Counted from the stretch's first letter, positions 35,890-50,435 are shown. The stretch: 64,000 nucleotides of DNA from Moringa oleifera (GCA_021397835.1 JAJFZO010000234.1:858501-922500); one strand, 5' to 3'. Notes: generated by a model not told the origin, from the letters alone. Numbers and translations are program-made.

Positions 35890-36608
35890 ATCGAAAAAAG
35901 ATATTTGAACATCAATTTGGAAGAAATGATGGAAGCAGGAGTTCATTTTGGTCGTGGTACTAGAAAATGGAATCCTAGAATGGCACCTTATATCTCTACA
36001 AAGCGTATAGGTATTCATATTACAAATATGACCAGAACTGCTCGTTTTTTATCAGAAGCTTGTGATTTAGTGTTTGATGTAGCAAGTAGGGGAAAACAAT
36101 TCTTCATTGTTGGGACCAAAAATAAAGCAGTTGATTCAGTGGCGCGGGCTGCAATAAGGGCTCGGTGTCATTATGTTAATAAAAAATGGCTCGGTGGTAT
36201 GTTAACAAATTGGTCCATTACAAGAACGAGACTTCATAAGTTTTAAAGACTTAAGAACAAAACCAAAGACAGGAAGGCTCAACCACCTTTCGAAAAGAGA
36301 TGCAGCTGTATTGAAGAGACAATTATCTCACTTGCAAACATATCTAGGTGGGATTAAATACATGAGGAGGCTGCCTGATATTATAATCATCATCGATCAG
36401 CAAGAAGAATATATTGCTCTTTAAGAATGTATCACTTTGGAAATTCCAACAATTTCTTTAATCAATACAAACTGTGATCCCGATCTCACAGATATTTCAA
36501 TTCGAGCAAATGATGACGCTATAGCTTCAAGCCCATTAATTCTTAACAAATTAAAAATTAGTTTTCACGATTTGTAAGGGTCATTCTAGCTATATACAAA
36601 ATCCTTGA
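35890..36608 (+). pseudogene. rps2: rps2, ribosomal protein S2, decayed
   Basis: S2 is a small-subunit ribosomal protein. The normal ATG is ATC at 35890-35892, and Trp6 is Leu. From [20 protein letters not shown] the frame is open to a stop at 36244, about half of the gene, and then continues with frame changes to the conserved end SSYIQNP and TGA at 36606-36608. This order (rpoC2, rps2, atpI, atpH, atpF, atpA) is the plastid operon. Only copy B has it. Confidence 0.93.
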
Positions 36609-36834
36609 TTAATAATAAGATAAATTTTTGGGGGAAGGAGGGGTAACTCCATTTTATGGAATCGGTTACTACTTTTGAACCACACAAAAGAAAAAGAGAT
36701 AAAAATAACTGTGGATATTAGTGATTACTTTAGTTGGTATCCAAAACCAAAATATACAATTCAAGTAGGTAAGTCGAAAAAGAGAGATGGTTGAATTAAA
36801 ATAATTTGAAGTTCTTACTTCTGTCAGGGGCAAT

Positions 36835-37578
36835 ATGAATATTATATCATGTTCCATCAACACACTAAAAAGGTTATATGATCTATCTGGTGTAGAGGTA
36901 GGTCCATATTTCTATTGGCAAATAGGAGGTTTACAAGTCCATGCTCAAGTACTTATCACTTCGTGGGTTGTAATTGCTATCTTATTAGGTTCTGCCGTTA
37001 TAGCAGCTTGAGATCCATAAACCATTCTAACTAACGACCAAAATTTCTTCGAATATGTTCTTGAATTCATTTCAGACGTGAGCAAAACTCAGATTGGAGA
37101 AGAATATGGTCCATGAGTTCCCTTTATTGGAACTATGTTTCTATTTATTTTTGTTTCTAACTGGTCAGGTGCGCTTTTACCTTGGAAAATCATATAGTTA
37201 CCTCATGAGGAATTAGCTGCACCTACGAGTGATATAAATATTACTGTTGCTTTAGCTTGACTCACGTCAGTATCATATTTCTATGCGGGTCTTACCAAAA
37301 AAGGATTAGGATATTTCAGTAAATACATTTAACAAATTTCAATTTTTTTACCCATTAACATCTTAGAAGATTTCATAAAACCCTTATCACTTAGTTTTTG
37401 ACTTTTTGAAAATATATTAGCCCATGAATTAGTAGTTCTTGTTCTTGTTTCTTTAGTACCTTTAATGGTTCCTATACCTGTGATGTTCCTTGGATTATTT
37501 ACAACCGGCATTGAATCTCTTACTTTTGCAACTTTAGCTGCGACTTATATAGGCAAATCTATAGAGGGTCATCATTGG
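36835..37578 (+). pseudogene. atpI: atpI, ATP synthase subunit a, decayed
   Basis: AtpI is the membrane subunit a that guides protons in the chloroplast ATP synthase. It keeps the start [23 protein letters not shown]. Stops include TGA for Arg near 37010, TAA for Gln near 37018, and TGA for Trp in the YGPWVPFIG block near 37115. The normal stop codon after EGHH is TGG, so the end is open too. Helical blocks LFIFVSNWSGALLPW and [12 protein letters not shown] remain. No indel was noticed along the 744 bases. Confidence 0.92.
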
Positions 37579-38974
<1,396 letters not shown>

Positions 38975-39475
38975 TCCTATAAATCTAAAAAATCATGTAT
39001 TTTTTTCTTATTTTATGGACAGAGACCTGTTTCTTGCTTTTTCGAATTATATCAAGATTTCACTCCTATAATTATTTATTTGTTAGGACAATAATCCATA
39101 GGAAGGACTAATTTGAGAATGAGTAATTAGCACACCGACTTGCTTTCTTCCTTCCCCTTCTTATTCTTAGTCCAATGGAAACCTTTTTTTAAGGAGTGTT
39201 GCAAAACAGAAAAGAGGTATTCTGAAATTTACATGAGACTTGGTTCCCGATTCTAACTAAATTCTAATAAGTATTATCATTATTGATAATTTTCAATAAA
39301 AAATACATTTCTAAATAAAATAGATTTTTCACTCCGTTTAAAAATAGGTACTAGAAATAGGTAAATTGAATTTAATTATTCAATTTATATTAAATACTTA
39401 ATAAATTATTAAATAAAAATTATAAAATAAGCGATATAATATAAAAAAACTCTATTATTTTTTTTAGAAGATTAT
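38975..39475. other. atpH-atpF spacer
   Basis: About 500 bases of AT-rich plastid spacer. No gene was found. Confidence 0.6.
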
Positions 39476-40748
39476 ATGAAAAAGGTAACCGATGCTTTCC
39501 TTTCCTTGGGTTTAGTAATGATATTTTAGCAACAAATCTAATAAATCTAATTGTAATGCTTGGTGTATTGATCTTTTTTGGAAAAGGAGTGTGGGCAAGT
39601 TGTTTATTTCAAGAATAGGCTGGATCCACCTAGTTGCACTTTAGAACTAAGAGGTGCACGATCCCGCGAATTGCTTCTGAATAAATTTTAAAAATCATAT
39701 TTAAGAACCATAGCATTGGTAAATCTACTTTACTTTGATTTTCTATCAGCCAAAAATTTGAGATCATTAACATGGTTAAAGCTAAACCCTTTGAAGTCCA
39801 GATGCAACATGGTACTCTTTCTATTACTATAGTTAAAATAGAAATATTTTCAAAATGAATAGTCAGAATTTTTTTTGATATAAAACACTCATGTTGATCA
39901 AACGATTTGAGCCCTTTATTTTTATTAAAAATGAAAAAATGGGTATTTCAAACCCTTTTTTTCTAATGCTGAATTGATGACCTAGGTGTAAAGTAAGAAG
40001 AATTCTTTGGATTTGCAAAAAAAAAAAAAAAAAAGAAACAACTTTGCTAACAATTATATATTTTTGGTTAGTCAAAAGAATCCTCCGAATATTCCGGTTT
40101 TAGATTGGTGATCATCCTCGATATTTTTTTTTTCGAATATGAATAGAGAGAGAGGGAGAGGATAGGCTCATTACATTAAAAAAAAAAAAGATATGCGAAT
40201 TAGCCCCTAATAAGTATAAATGATTGAAGTAATTGAGCACGAGAGCCAAATGAATCGAAAGATTCAAGTTTGGTTTAGGAAGGGATCACGAAATTTTTTG
40301 AAATGAATGTAAAGATAATCCACTTTGATTAAGTGATTTATTGGATAATCAAAAATAGAGGATCTTGAATACTATTCAAAATTCAGAAGAGCTATGCGCG
40401 GGTGGGGGGGGGGGCATTGAACAGTTAGAAAAAGCCTAGACTCGCTTACGTAAAGTAAAAATGGAGGCGGATCAGTTTCGAGTGAATGGATACTCTAAGA
40501 TAGAACGAGAAAAATCAAATTTGATTAATTCAACTTATAAAACTTTGGAACAATTAGAAAATCAAAAAAATGAAACCATTTTTTTTTAAACAACAAAGAG
40601 CATTTAATCAAGTCCGACAATGGATTTTCCAACAAGCTTTAAAAGGAGCTATAGGAACTCTGAATAGTGTTTAAGTAAGGAGTTACATTTACGTACCATT
40701 AATGCTAATATTGGTATATTTGGGGCGATGAAAAAAATAACTGATTAG
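39476..40748 (+). pseudogene. atpF: atpF, ATP synthase b subunit with group II intron, decayed
   Basis: AtpF is the peripheral stalk b subunit. Exon 1 (39476-39590) begins [12 protein letters not shown], has lost about 30 bases of the HWPSAGSFGF block, and reads on to [11 protein letters not shown]. The group II intron begins GTGGGCAAGTTG after exon 1 and ends near 40331. Exon 2 includes the [15 protein letters not shown] and [13 protein letters not shown] blocks and ends ITD with TAG at 40746-40748. A run of 11 G (40404-40414) interrupts the block where EGAIEQ is expected. Confidence 0.9.
40404..40414 (+). repeat. G11 run inside atpF exon 2
   Basis: Eleven G stand where the plastid gene has GGAGCTATTG-type sequence. 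It is the second long G run in the window and is not explained by plastid sequence. Confidence 0.8.
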
Positions 40749-40812
40749 TCCTTTACTTTTATTATAGGTTTTTTTTTTTTTTTTGCTTCAAAGAAAGAAT
40801 TAGGAAATACTC

Positions 40813-42336
40813 ATGGTAACCATTAGAACTAATGAAATTAGTAATATTATCCGTGAACGGATTGAGCAATATAATAGAGAAGTAAAGATTGTAAATACCT
40901 ATACCATACTTCAAGTAGGCGGTGACATTGCTCGTATTTATGGTCTTAATGAAGTAATGGCAGGTGAATTAGTAGAACTTGAAGAGGGTACAATAGGCAT
41001 TGCCCTGAATTTAGAATCAAATAATGTTAATGTTGTATTAATGGGTGACGGTTTGATGATACAAGAGGGAAGTTCTACCAAAGCAACAAGAAAAATTGTT
41101 CAGATACCCGTGAGTAAGGCGTGTTTGGGTCATGTTATAAATGTCCTGGCTAAACTTATTAATGGTCGAGGTGAGATTTCAGCTTTTGAATCTCAGTTAA
41201 TTGAATCTCCCGCTCCATGTATTATTTTGAGATGTTCCTTATATGAGCCTCTTCAAATAGGACTTATTATTATTGATTCGATGATCCCTATAGGACGTGG
41301 GCAGCAAGAATTAATTATTGGGGACAAACAGACCGGTAAAACAGTAGTAGTCACAGATACAATTCTCATTCAATAAGGGCAAAATGTAATATGTGTTTAT
41401 GTAGCTATTGGTCAAAAAGCATCTTCTGTGGCTTAGGTAGTGACCACTTTCCAAGAAAAAGGGGCGATGGAATACATTATTATGGTAGTTAAAATGGCAG
41501 ATTCTCCAACTACATTACAATATCTTGCGCATTATACAGGAGCTGTTTTGGCTGAATATTTTATGTACCGTGAACAACACAGTTTAATCATTTATGATGA
41601 TCCTTCCAAACAAGCACAGGCTTATCACCAAATGTCTCTTCTATTACGAAGATCACCTGGTCATGAAGCTTATTTAGGATATGTTTTTTATTTGCATTCA
41701 CGTCTTTTAGAAAGAGCCGTTAAATTTAGCTCTCACTTAGGTGAAGGAAGTATGACTGCATTACCAATAGTTGAGACCTAGTCGGGAGACATTTTGACTT
41801 ATATTTCTACTAATGTAATTTCCATTATAGATGGACAAATATTCTTATTCGTCGATCTATTCAATGCTGGAATCAGACTTGCTATTAATGCAGGTATTTC
41901 TATCTCTAGAGTCGGATCTGCAGCTCAAATTAAAGCTATAAAACAAGTAGCTGGCAAATTAATATTATAATTGGCTCAATTTTTCGAATTAGAAGCCTTT
42001 TTGCAATTTGCTTCTAATCTCAGTAGAGCTACTTAGAATCAATTAGCAAGAGGTCAATGATTACGTGAGTTACTCCAACAATCCCAATCAGCCCCTCTCA
42101 TGGTGGAAGAACAGATAATGACTATTTGTACTGGAACAAATGGTTATCTTGATTCATTAGAACTTGGACAGGTAAGGAAATTTCTCATTGAGTTACGTAC
42201 TTACTTAAAAATGAATAAACCTTAGTTCCAAGAAATCATATCCTCTACTAAGACATTCATTGAGGAAGCAAAAGCCGTTTTGAAAGAAGCTATTCAAGAA
42301 CAAATAGAACGTTTTCTACTTCAGGAATAATTATAA
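40813..42336 (+). pseudogene. atpA: atpA copy B, ATP synthase alpha subunit, full length but decayed
   Basis: The start [20 protein letters not shown] opens a 187-residue frame through the P-loop region ([14 protein letters not shown], where the usual motif is GDRQTGKT) to a stop at 41374-41376. Further stops (41434, 41779, and in the LQE-stop-L end) and frameshifts follow. It ends at TAA 42334-42336. All regions of the gene are present, unlike copy A. It shares the Phe-Val replacement at 41848-41853 with copy A. Confidence 0.95.
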
Positions 42337-42536
42337 ATAAATAAAAGAAATCGATCATTCTTAATATTTATTATTTAATTTAATTAATTTCATTTTCATT
42401 TAATAATAATATAAGTTTTAAGTATTAAATAACTCTATAATATATATAACATAAGTAAATATAACATAAGTAAGCATCTCTTGTTCAAATCATTCAATAT
42501 TTCTTTCTTGACATATAAATATATATGGAAATAAAT

Positions 42537-42608
42537 TACGTCCAATAGGATTTGAGCCTATACCAAAGGTTTAAAAGACCTCTGTCCTATCCATTTGACA
42601 ATGAACAC
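42537..42608 (-). tRNA. trnR-UCU: trnR-UCU copy B, plastid-derived, anticodon altered
   Basis: This is a match to trnR-UCU on the minus strand, but the anticodon reads TTT (GGTCTTTTAAAC where GGTCTTCTAAAC is usual). By C-to-T it now looks like a lysine anticodon. The acceptor stem has two more changes (GTGTTC at the 5' end). Copy A keeps TCT. Confidence 0.86.
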
Positions 42609-42776
42609 CTTTCATTTCGATTTTTTCGCATTTTTTTTACTTTACTATCTTTTGTTCGAAAAAAATAAAGAATATGTGAGACAATTTTAGGAATTGTGTT
42701 TTAATTCACTTTAATGAAGTGAATTAATATATATTCAAATTGATGTTATGTCTATAATATAGAATGAGCAATCTAA

Positions 42777-43547
42777 AGCTAGTAGCCGGAATCGAACCTG
42801 CATCATTAGCTTGGAAGGCTAGGGGTTATAGTCGACATTGATTCATCATTTTTAACGTTTCTAATTCAAAACCGAACATGAAACTTTGGTTTCATTCGGC
42901 TCCTTTATGGAAGATGGATAAATTCTCAAATATAACAAGACATGACAAAATAAAAATGCAACCCATAATATCTATGTTACCTTTTCTGTTTGAATGCATT
43001 CAATTCAAAACAATTTGCTTTATAGATGATCCCTCTAGAAGAGGGAGATTATAACAATCTTTCTAGTTACTTCGTTCTCTATTTCTATTTAATAAAATCC
43101 TTAGGAAAAATATTTTGTTTCCACCAAGCTAAAATAATATGTCGATGTCTCTAGCAAAATAAAGTTACCGTTTATTAGTTATTTTGCTCAAATTTTTTCT
43201 ATGCAAAACAAAAATTAAATTGATGGTTTAGTTATGATTATAAATAAATTTTTCTATCTTTATTCATGGATCCTTTTCTCATACTTATTCAATTGAAAAT
43301 AGTGATCCAATTCAAAAATTATGTTCCGTAATTTCATAATCCAATTAATTTTTCAATTTATAATTGACTCTTGGATACAAATCACGAGAATATATACTCT
43401 TCCTCGAATTTTTTATTAAAAGGTAAATGATTAAATCCTTTTAAGAAATAAAGTTTTTAATCATAAGATGAACCAAATCAAAGGACCCCTTAACTATTAG
43501 GGGGTTAATAAAACGAATCAAACTTTTACCACTAAAACTATACCAGC
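42777..43547 (-). pseudogene. trnG-UCC: trnG-UCC copy B, split tRNA gene with group II intron
   Basis: Exon 1 is about 43523-43547 and exon 2 about 42777-42825. One extra A lies in exon 1 (AGTTTTAGTGG) and GCGGG at the 5' end is GCTGG. The TTCC anticodon bases in exon 2 are kept. The intron is about 700 bases. Confidence 0.84.
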
Positions 43548-44444
43548 TACATTGTGATTATTGTACATAAAAGGACCTCTTATCGAACAAGGTAATTGGA
43601 CGTAATCAAAATAAAATAGAATCAGAAAAAAATTTTGAAAATTAAAGCATTGACACGTTTTGTCAAGAGACATAATGAAATTAGTAAAAGAGGGCTCATT
43701 TGAGTTATTTACTTTAATAACTAAATAAAATAAGAAGGTCCTTTTTTTTTTCTTTTGTTGGAGGAATTTTGATAGATGGGGCCTAGCAAAAGAGCTTAGG
43801 TCATAACATAAAAATGCATTGACAAGAATCCCTATTTCCTTTTTTTTAATATACTTAAAGATATTTTTTTATATTTAAAGATTTTTTTAGAAAAAATATA
43901 ATAAAATTTATTATACAATAAATTATTATAAAATAAATAATATAATATAATATAAAAATAAAAAATGTATTATATTATTAATATATTATAATTAATATTT
44001 TCTTTTATTTTAATAAATGTAAATAAAAAATAAAAATAAAAAAGAAAATAAATGACATTTTGAATCTTCATCACAAACACATTTTTTTATTTCAAATAAA
44101 AAAATGAATCATTTTAGCAGTGATTCAGTGGTATGATTTGATTCATTGTACAAAAAAAAAGAGGCCCGACTAGGTACTGATCAAGACAGATTGTGGAAAT
44201 AAAAAAAGACCCTTTTGAACGAGACAAAATCAAAAAGACATTCTTCTTTTTTATATTTTTATTTGACATATCTTTTTCGAGCCTTTTCTTTATCTAAATG
44301 AAATTTCTGATAAGAGTTGTATTGTATATAATTAATAATCCATACAAAAAAAAAATGAAGTATCAAAAAAGTAAAGAAGGGTTTTTTTTTTTTTAAGCAT
44401 TACTTTTTGTGTAATGTAAGATAGTACTTATCCCTTTTCAATTA
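43548..44444. other. trnG-trnS spacer, copy B
   Basis: Very AT-rich spacer. It contains about 60 bases near 43710-43770 with a T run that copy A lacks. No gene was found. Confidence 0.6.
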
Positions 44445-44532
44445 GGAGAGATGACTGAGTGGACTAAAGTGTCGGATTGCTAATCCGTTGTACGAGTTAT
44501 TCGTACCGAGTGTTCGAATCCCTCTTTTTTCA
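44445..44532 (+). tRNA. trnS-GCU: trnS-GCU copy B, plastid-derived
   Basis: Full-length match to plastid trnS-GCU: GGAGAGATGACTGAGTGG at the 5' end, the GCT anticodon in GATTGCTAATCC, the long variable arm and a T arm with one change (GAGTGTTC for GAGGGTTC). The 3' end reads TTTTTTCA where TCTTTCCG is usual, so the acceptor stem is damaged. Confidence 0.9.
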
Positions 44533-44622
44533 TTTTTTTTTTATGATGTGGAATTGGAATGGATAAAATCTTAATAATATTATAACATTTATAAAAATCA
44601 AGCAAGAAAACCCTTATTTTTT

Positions 44623-45169
<547 letters not shown>

Positions 45170-45354
45170 TCATCGAAAACTTATAGCAACTTGCCAAACA
45201 AAGGCTAAGAAAAAGAAAAGAGAACAGGTATTACTGGCATAACATCACAATTGGACTAAAAAACATAGGCCTCGGACAATTTGGCGAATAAAAAACTATT
45301 CAAAAAAAGGGCAGAATTAAAACATATACAAATCAATTTAAATATATTAAGCAT
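45170..45354 (-). pseudogene. psbK: psbK copy B, photosystem II subunit, frameshifted
   Basis: The start [10 protein letters not shown] at 45354 and the end ISFR with TGA at 45170-45172 are recognisable. The length is 185 bases, one short of copy A, so the frame is shifted in the middle (near 45240-45260). The CAA codon that became TAA in copy A is still CAA here. The two copies therefore broke independently. Confidence 0.86.
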
Positions 45355-45698
45355 AACTAATATTTTGCTCTTCTAGATCATTTGATTTTGATTGAGTTAT
45401 TAATATGTTATTGATATAAGGTCCAAATGAAGAAAGGAAAGTAAGGCAGAGTAAAAATACTTCTTTGATCTTACCTAATAAAAAATCCTTCCACTCTCAC
45501 AAGAGAATAGAATAAATTATACTTTCATACAATATCTTAATTGAATTATATGTTAGAATCAATAAATTCAGTTTCATTTATATCTACACGTGTCAAAATC
45601 CTAGCACCAATCTAATCTATTTTATAGATATTTGAGCTAGAATTGACGAACAACCGCTAACAATATTAGTCTTTATTAGTGTTGAATAGAAATCTAAA
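45355..45698. other. psbK-trnQ spacer, copy B
   Basis: AT-rich spacer. No gene was found. Confidence 0.6.
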
Positions 45699-45770
45699 TG
45701 GGGCGTAGCCAAGCGGTAAGGCAATGGGTCTTGGTCTTGCAATTTGGAGGTTCGAATCCTTCCATCCCAG
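45699..45770 (+). tRNA. trnQ-UUG: trnQ-UUG copy B, plastid-derived
   Basis: Full-length match to plastid trnQ-UUG, starting TGGGGCGTAGCC and with TTG kept in GGTCTTGGTCTT. A few C-to-T and G-to-A changes weaken the anticodon stem (GGGTC against TTGCA) and the acceptor stem end (CATCCCA for CGTCCCA). Confidence 0.88.
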
Positions 45771-46246
45771 AGTATAGAATAAATAATTTTTTTTTGAACA
45801 ACTTTCTATTTAAGAGTAAAATATTGGAGAGAATGTGATTCTTATTTCTAATTTTCCAAGATTCAGGGGGAAGAAAGATTTCTTTTTCACCACTTGAATC
45901 GAGTTCAAATAACATCTACCTATGATCTAGTTAAGGTGGAAACATAGTTTACAAGAGTTGGAATTCAAATATATATATATTATTAAATAAACAGTTAAAT
46001 CTATTTATTGATATAAATATGCATTTTTCATTCATACAATGAAATAAGCATTGCATTTATACAATAAAATATGGAATTCATTTGAATTCTTACTGAGACG
46101 TTTTCTTCATAAATTCTCCATCTTGTTCATATTTCATATATAAATAGAGGGAAAAAGTATAGATTACTATGTACCAATCAAACAATGACTATTCATGATT
46201 GCATAATTGAATCAATTACATACCAGTTCTAAACTAGAGGAATGTT
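45771..46246. other. trnQ-rps16 spacer, copy B
   Basis: AT-rich spacer. No gene was found. Confidence 0.6.
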
Positions 46247-47404
46247 ATGGTAAAACTTCGTTTGAAATAATGTTATAGAAAGCAATGTGCAACTTGAATT
46301 GAAGGACATGATCTGCTGTGGATTTTTACATCCACCACTTTACTTTATACAGGAATAAAGGTGCTCTTAGCTCGACATTCTTTATTCTGTTCCACTAGAA
46401 TCCTAATTTTTCTTAGGTTCTAATGCAAAAAATAGTACAGGATGAAGCTCAAGGAGAAAGTTTTTACTCTTTTCTCAAGGGGTAAGGATCTAGGGTTAGT
46501 GCCAACCAATAAGTTAGAACAACTTTGTAAGTATATTTTTTTCGATGTAGAAATTGAAAGGATCCATTTCAAGCAAATTTTCAAATCTACAAGGAAAATT
46601 TATTGAAATTACGAAAACTCTCTTGATCTAAAGTGTATGATGCATGAATCAAGCGTTCATATAATTTTTTGATAAAAAGAAATCATAAACAAAAAAAGGG
46701 CTTATTGCTGCCATTTTTAAAATGATTAAAAATTACCGAAGTAATGTCTAAACCCAATCATTCAAAGCAAGGATAAAGGATCCTAGAACAAGGGAATACC
46801 ATTTTGTTTTCAATTGTCTCAACAACTAGATCACAATAAAGAATCAAAATCAATTCAAAAGGAGACAAACAAAAAAGGCGTTAGAGACTACTCAATAAAT
46901 GAAATGCCTAAGGGTTTTTTGTTGACCTATTTGAGACTTATTCAACTTGAGCTATGAGAGTATGAATGCTTTTTTTTTTTCCAAAAAGAAAAGAACAAAA
47001 AAGAATTTAGGACTTAAATGACTAATTGATTTGGTCTTTTATGAATCTATTTGACATTCTAATTTTATACATAGACAGAAACTCATTTCTAATCATAATC
47101 ATTTTTTTCTCGACTGCATGAGGAGAAACCCTTTTATATATTTCTATGGGGTAGTATTCATCTACATCTATCCCAATGAGCCGTTTATCGAATCCTTACA
47201 ATTGATGTTCGATCCCGAACAGAAGAAAGGGATCTTTAGAAAGTGGGTTTTTACGATCCAATAAAAAATCAAACCTATTTAAATGTTCCTGCTATTTTAT
47301 ATTTCCTTAAAAAAGGCACTCAATCTACAAGAACTGTTCATGATATTTCAAAGAAGGCAGGAGGTTTTATGAAACTTAGTGTTAATCAAACAAAATTAAA
47401 TTAA
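46247..47404 (+). pseudogene. rps16: rps16 copy B, ribosomal protein S16 with group II intron, broken
   Basis: Exon 1 starts MVKLRLK at 46247 and then has TAA for Arg8 and TAT for Gly10. The intron begins GTGCAACTTG. Exon 2 starts near 47178 and ends VNQTKLN with TAA at 47402-47404. Some frame positions differ from copy A: the LRKVGFY-like block keeps its length here, but TTTACGATCC lacks a base. Copy A's run of 12 G is absent. Confidence 0.9.
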
Positions 47405-47743
47405 TGAAATACAAAAAAGAGGGGTGAAGGACTTATATATAGCTTTGTATAAAAAATTCTTCACTCTTTCCCCCTCATTTTCTTTATCCATACCTATTTA
47501 TTTTTTCAAATTTAGTATTCCTACTAGAGAATATCGTGTTCTATAATGAGAAAATTTTATTTTACAAAAATTAATTTTATTGATATAATTTTGTTGGTAT
47601 AAAATACATAGAAAAAATAAATGAAGAAATTGGTTGAAAAAGTATCATTTTTTTTTTACATTACCCTCACTGGGGTAATTTTCTTTCATTGTAAATCTAT
47701 TAACAACTAAGAAAATAAGGGATTAAGCTTATTTTTCTTTTAT
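47405..47743. other. rps16-trnK spacer, copy B, truncated
   Basis: This matches the first part of the copy A spacer up to about 47740 and then jumps into the trnK intron. The lost segment corresponds to about 21150-21735 in copy A and includes trnK exon 1. Confidence 0.7.
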
Positions 47744-50249
47744 TATACTAGGGATAGAGTTTGTAAGACCACAACTGATCCTGAAAGGACTGAATGGAAA
47801 AAACAACATGTCGTATCAATGGAGAATTCAGATAACACATTTCTTTCTTTCCGGAATGGTACAAACCTATGTTTGAATTATCAGTGCAGAACAAAATGAA
47901 TTGAATTCAAAGTTGGGTCGAGTGAATAAATGAATGAAACTATAGGACCCCAATTAGAGGGAAACAAAAAGCAACAAGCTTCTGTTTATAATTTGAATGA
48001 TTACTCGATCTAATTAAATGTTAAAAATATATTAGTGCCTAATACGGGAAGGACTTTTCTCACGAGTGGATTATCAATTTTTTGAATGAGTCCTAACTAT
48101 TAGTTTTTCCCTATTATGGGTTGGAGATGAATGTGTAGAAGAAGCAGCATATTAATAAAGAAAAAATATATATTTCTAAAATCAAAAGAGCGATTGGGTT
48201 GAAAAAATAAAAGATTTCTAATCATCTTCCTTATAAGCAACATAAATCAATTAGATAGAAAAAAGAGGGTAGGGAATCCGTTGATGAGTTTACCTGTTTT
48301 CGAGGTATCTATTCCTTTCTTATTATAATATCTTGTTTCGACTCTATCACACTATGTATCATTTGATAACCCAATAAACACCCGTTCAAAACAAATTTCA
48401 ATTGAAATGGAGGAATTTCAAGTATATTTAGTGCTAGATAGATCTTGACAACATGACTTCCTATACCCAATTATTTTTCGGGAGTATATTTATGCACTTG
48501 CTCATGATCATAGTTTAAATATAAATAGATCCGTTTTATTGAAAAATTTGAGTTAAGACAATAAATCTAGTTCAATAATTGTGAAAATTTTAATTTTTCG
48601 AATGTATCAACAGAGTCATTTGATTATGTTCGCTAATGATTCTAACCAAAATTCATTTTTTGGTCACAACGATAATTTTTATTATCAAATGATATCAGCG
48701 GTATTTGCAGTGATTACGAAAATTTCATTTTCCTTAATATTAGTATCTACCTTAGAAGGAAAAGAACTAGCAAAATCTTATAATTTACAATCAATTCATT
48801 CAATACTTTCCTTTTTAGAGTACAAATTCTCACATTTAAATTATGTATTAGATGTACTAATACCTTACCCCATCCATCTGGAAATCTTGGTTCAACCCCT
48901 TCATTTTTGGGTAAAAGATGCCTCTTTTTTGCATTTATTATGGTTCTGTCTCTACAAGTATTGTAATTGGAAGAGTCTTATTACTCAAAGAAATCTTTTT
49001 CTAATCCAAGGTTTTTTTTTGTTCTTATATAATTCTCATGTATGTGAATGCGAATTCATATTATTTTTTGTCCGCAACCAATCTTCTCATTTATGATCAA
49101 CGTCTTCTAGAGTCCTTCTTGAGCAAATTTTTTTCTATAGAAAAATAGAAAATCTTATAAAAACCTCAGTTAATGGTTTTCAGGACATCTTATGCTTGTT
49201 CAAGGATCCTTTCATGCATTATGTTAGATATTAAGGAAAATCCATTTTGGCTTCAAAAGATACGCCTTTTCTTATGAATAAATGGAAATATTACTTTGTC
49301 AATTTATGGCAATGTCTTTTTTACATGTGGTCTCAATCACAAAGGGTCCGTAAAAAACAATTATCCAAAGATTATCTAGACTTTTTAGGCTATTTTTTAA
49401 GTTTACGATTTAATCCGTTAGTGGCACGAAGCCAAATGCTAGAAAACTCATTTATAATAGATAATGCTATAAAGAAGTTCGATATAAAAATTCCAATTAT
49501 TCCTATGATTGGATCATTGGCTAAAGCGAGATTTTGTAATACATTAGGGCATCCCATTAGTAAGCTATCCTTGGCCGATTCATTAGGTTTTGATATTATC
49601 AATCGATTTATGCGTATATGTAGAAATCTTTCTCATTATCACAACGGATCCTCTAAAAAAAGCAATTTGTATCGGATAGAATATATACTTTGACTTTCTT
49701 GTGTTAAAACTTTGGCTCGTAAACATAAAAGCACTGTACGCATTTTTTTAAAAAGGTTAGGTTCAAACTTTTTAGAAGAATTCTTTACTAAGGAAGAACA
49801 AGTTCTTTCTTTTATCATTCCAAGATCTTTTTCTACTTCATGAAAGTTATATAGAGGGCGTATTTGGTATTTGGATATTATTTATATCAATGATTTGGTC
49901 AATCATGAATGATTTGGTTATGGGACCGTGTAGTATAAATGGAAATTTTTCATAAATGATGAAGAGATAACAAAAAATGCATTCATTTTTATTACTATTA
50001 TTAAATGTTCATACAGTAAGAATAAGAAAAGAAGAATAAGGTTGATTAATTGAGTATTTAATTTGAATTCAGTTTAGGGAAGAAAATGAGTTTTCTATGT
50101 ATACATAGAGAAAGCCGTGTGCAATGAAAAATGCAAGCATGGTTTAGGGAGGGATTTTATTACCTTTACTTATACCTATTTTGTTTCATTTTAACAAATA
50201 AATTATCTACTCTATCTGACTAGTTTCGAGTTTGAAGCCTGAGCAACCC
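47744..50249 (+). pseudogene. trnK-UUU: trnK-UUU copy B, exon 1 deleted
   Basis: Only the intron (with matK) and exon 2 (50215-50249) remain. The intron is entered at GGGATAGAGTTTGTAAGACC, which matches copy A from about 21737. Domain V is recognisable near 50113-50150. Exon 2 ends GAGCAACCC with several substitutions. Without exon 1 this cannot give a tRNA. Confidence 0.87.
48407..49912 (+). pseudogene. matK: matK copy B, intron maturase, decayed
   Basis: It starts [13 protein letters not shown] at 48407, where TGA for Arg follows (48446-48448), and ends at TGA 49910-49912. Two long frames survive: 48581-49096 ([21 protein letters not shown]) and 49247-49693 ([20 protein letters not shown] to [19 protein letters not shown]), covering much of the N-terminal part and the start of domain X. 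The Trp codon at 48941-48943 replaces the usual Arg, as in copy A. Confidence 0.94.
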
Positions 50250-50405
50250 ATTACATTATCATTATCTTATCGAAATGATATTCATACATGAAATGTATGG
50301 ATATAAATATGCATTCCACTTTTGTTTTGTAACTCACTTCATTCATTCAAAAAAGATGTTCATGAATCTAGATAGATAAGATCATAAATATATATTTGAC
50401 ATTGG

Positions 50406-50435
50406 TTAACATGGGTATATAAGTCATGTTATATT
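50406..50435 (+). promoter_or_regulatory. psbA promoter, copy B, mutated -35
   Basis: TTAACA at 50406-50411 (usual TTGACA, one G-to-A) and TATATT at 50430-50435 (usual TATACT, one C-to-T) with the GTATATAAG element between. Copy A keeps TTGACA. Confidence 0.75.
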
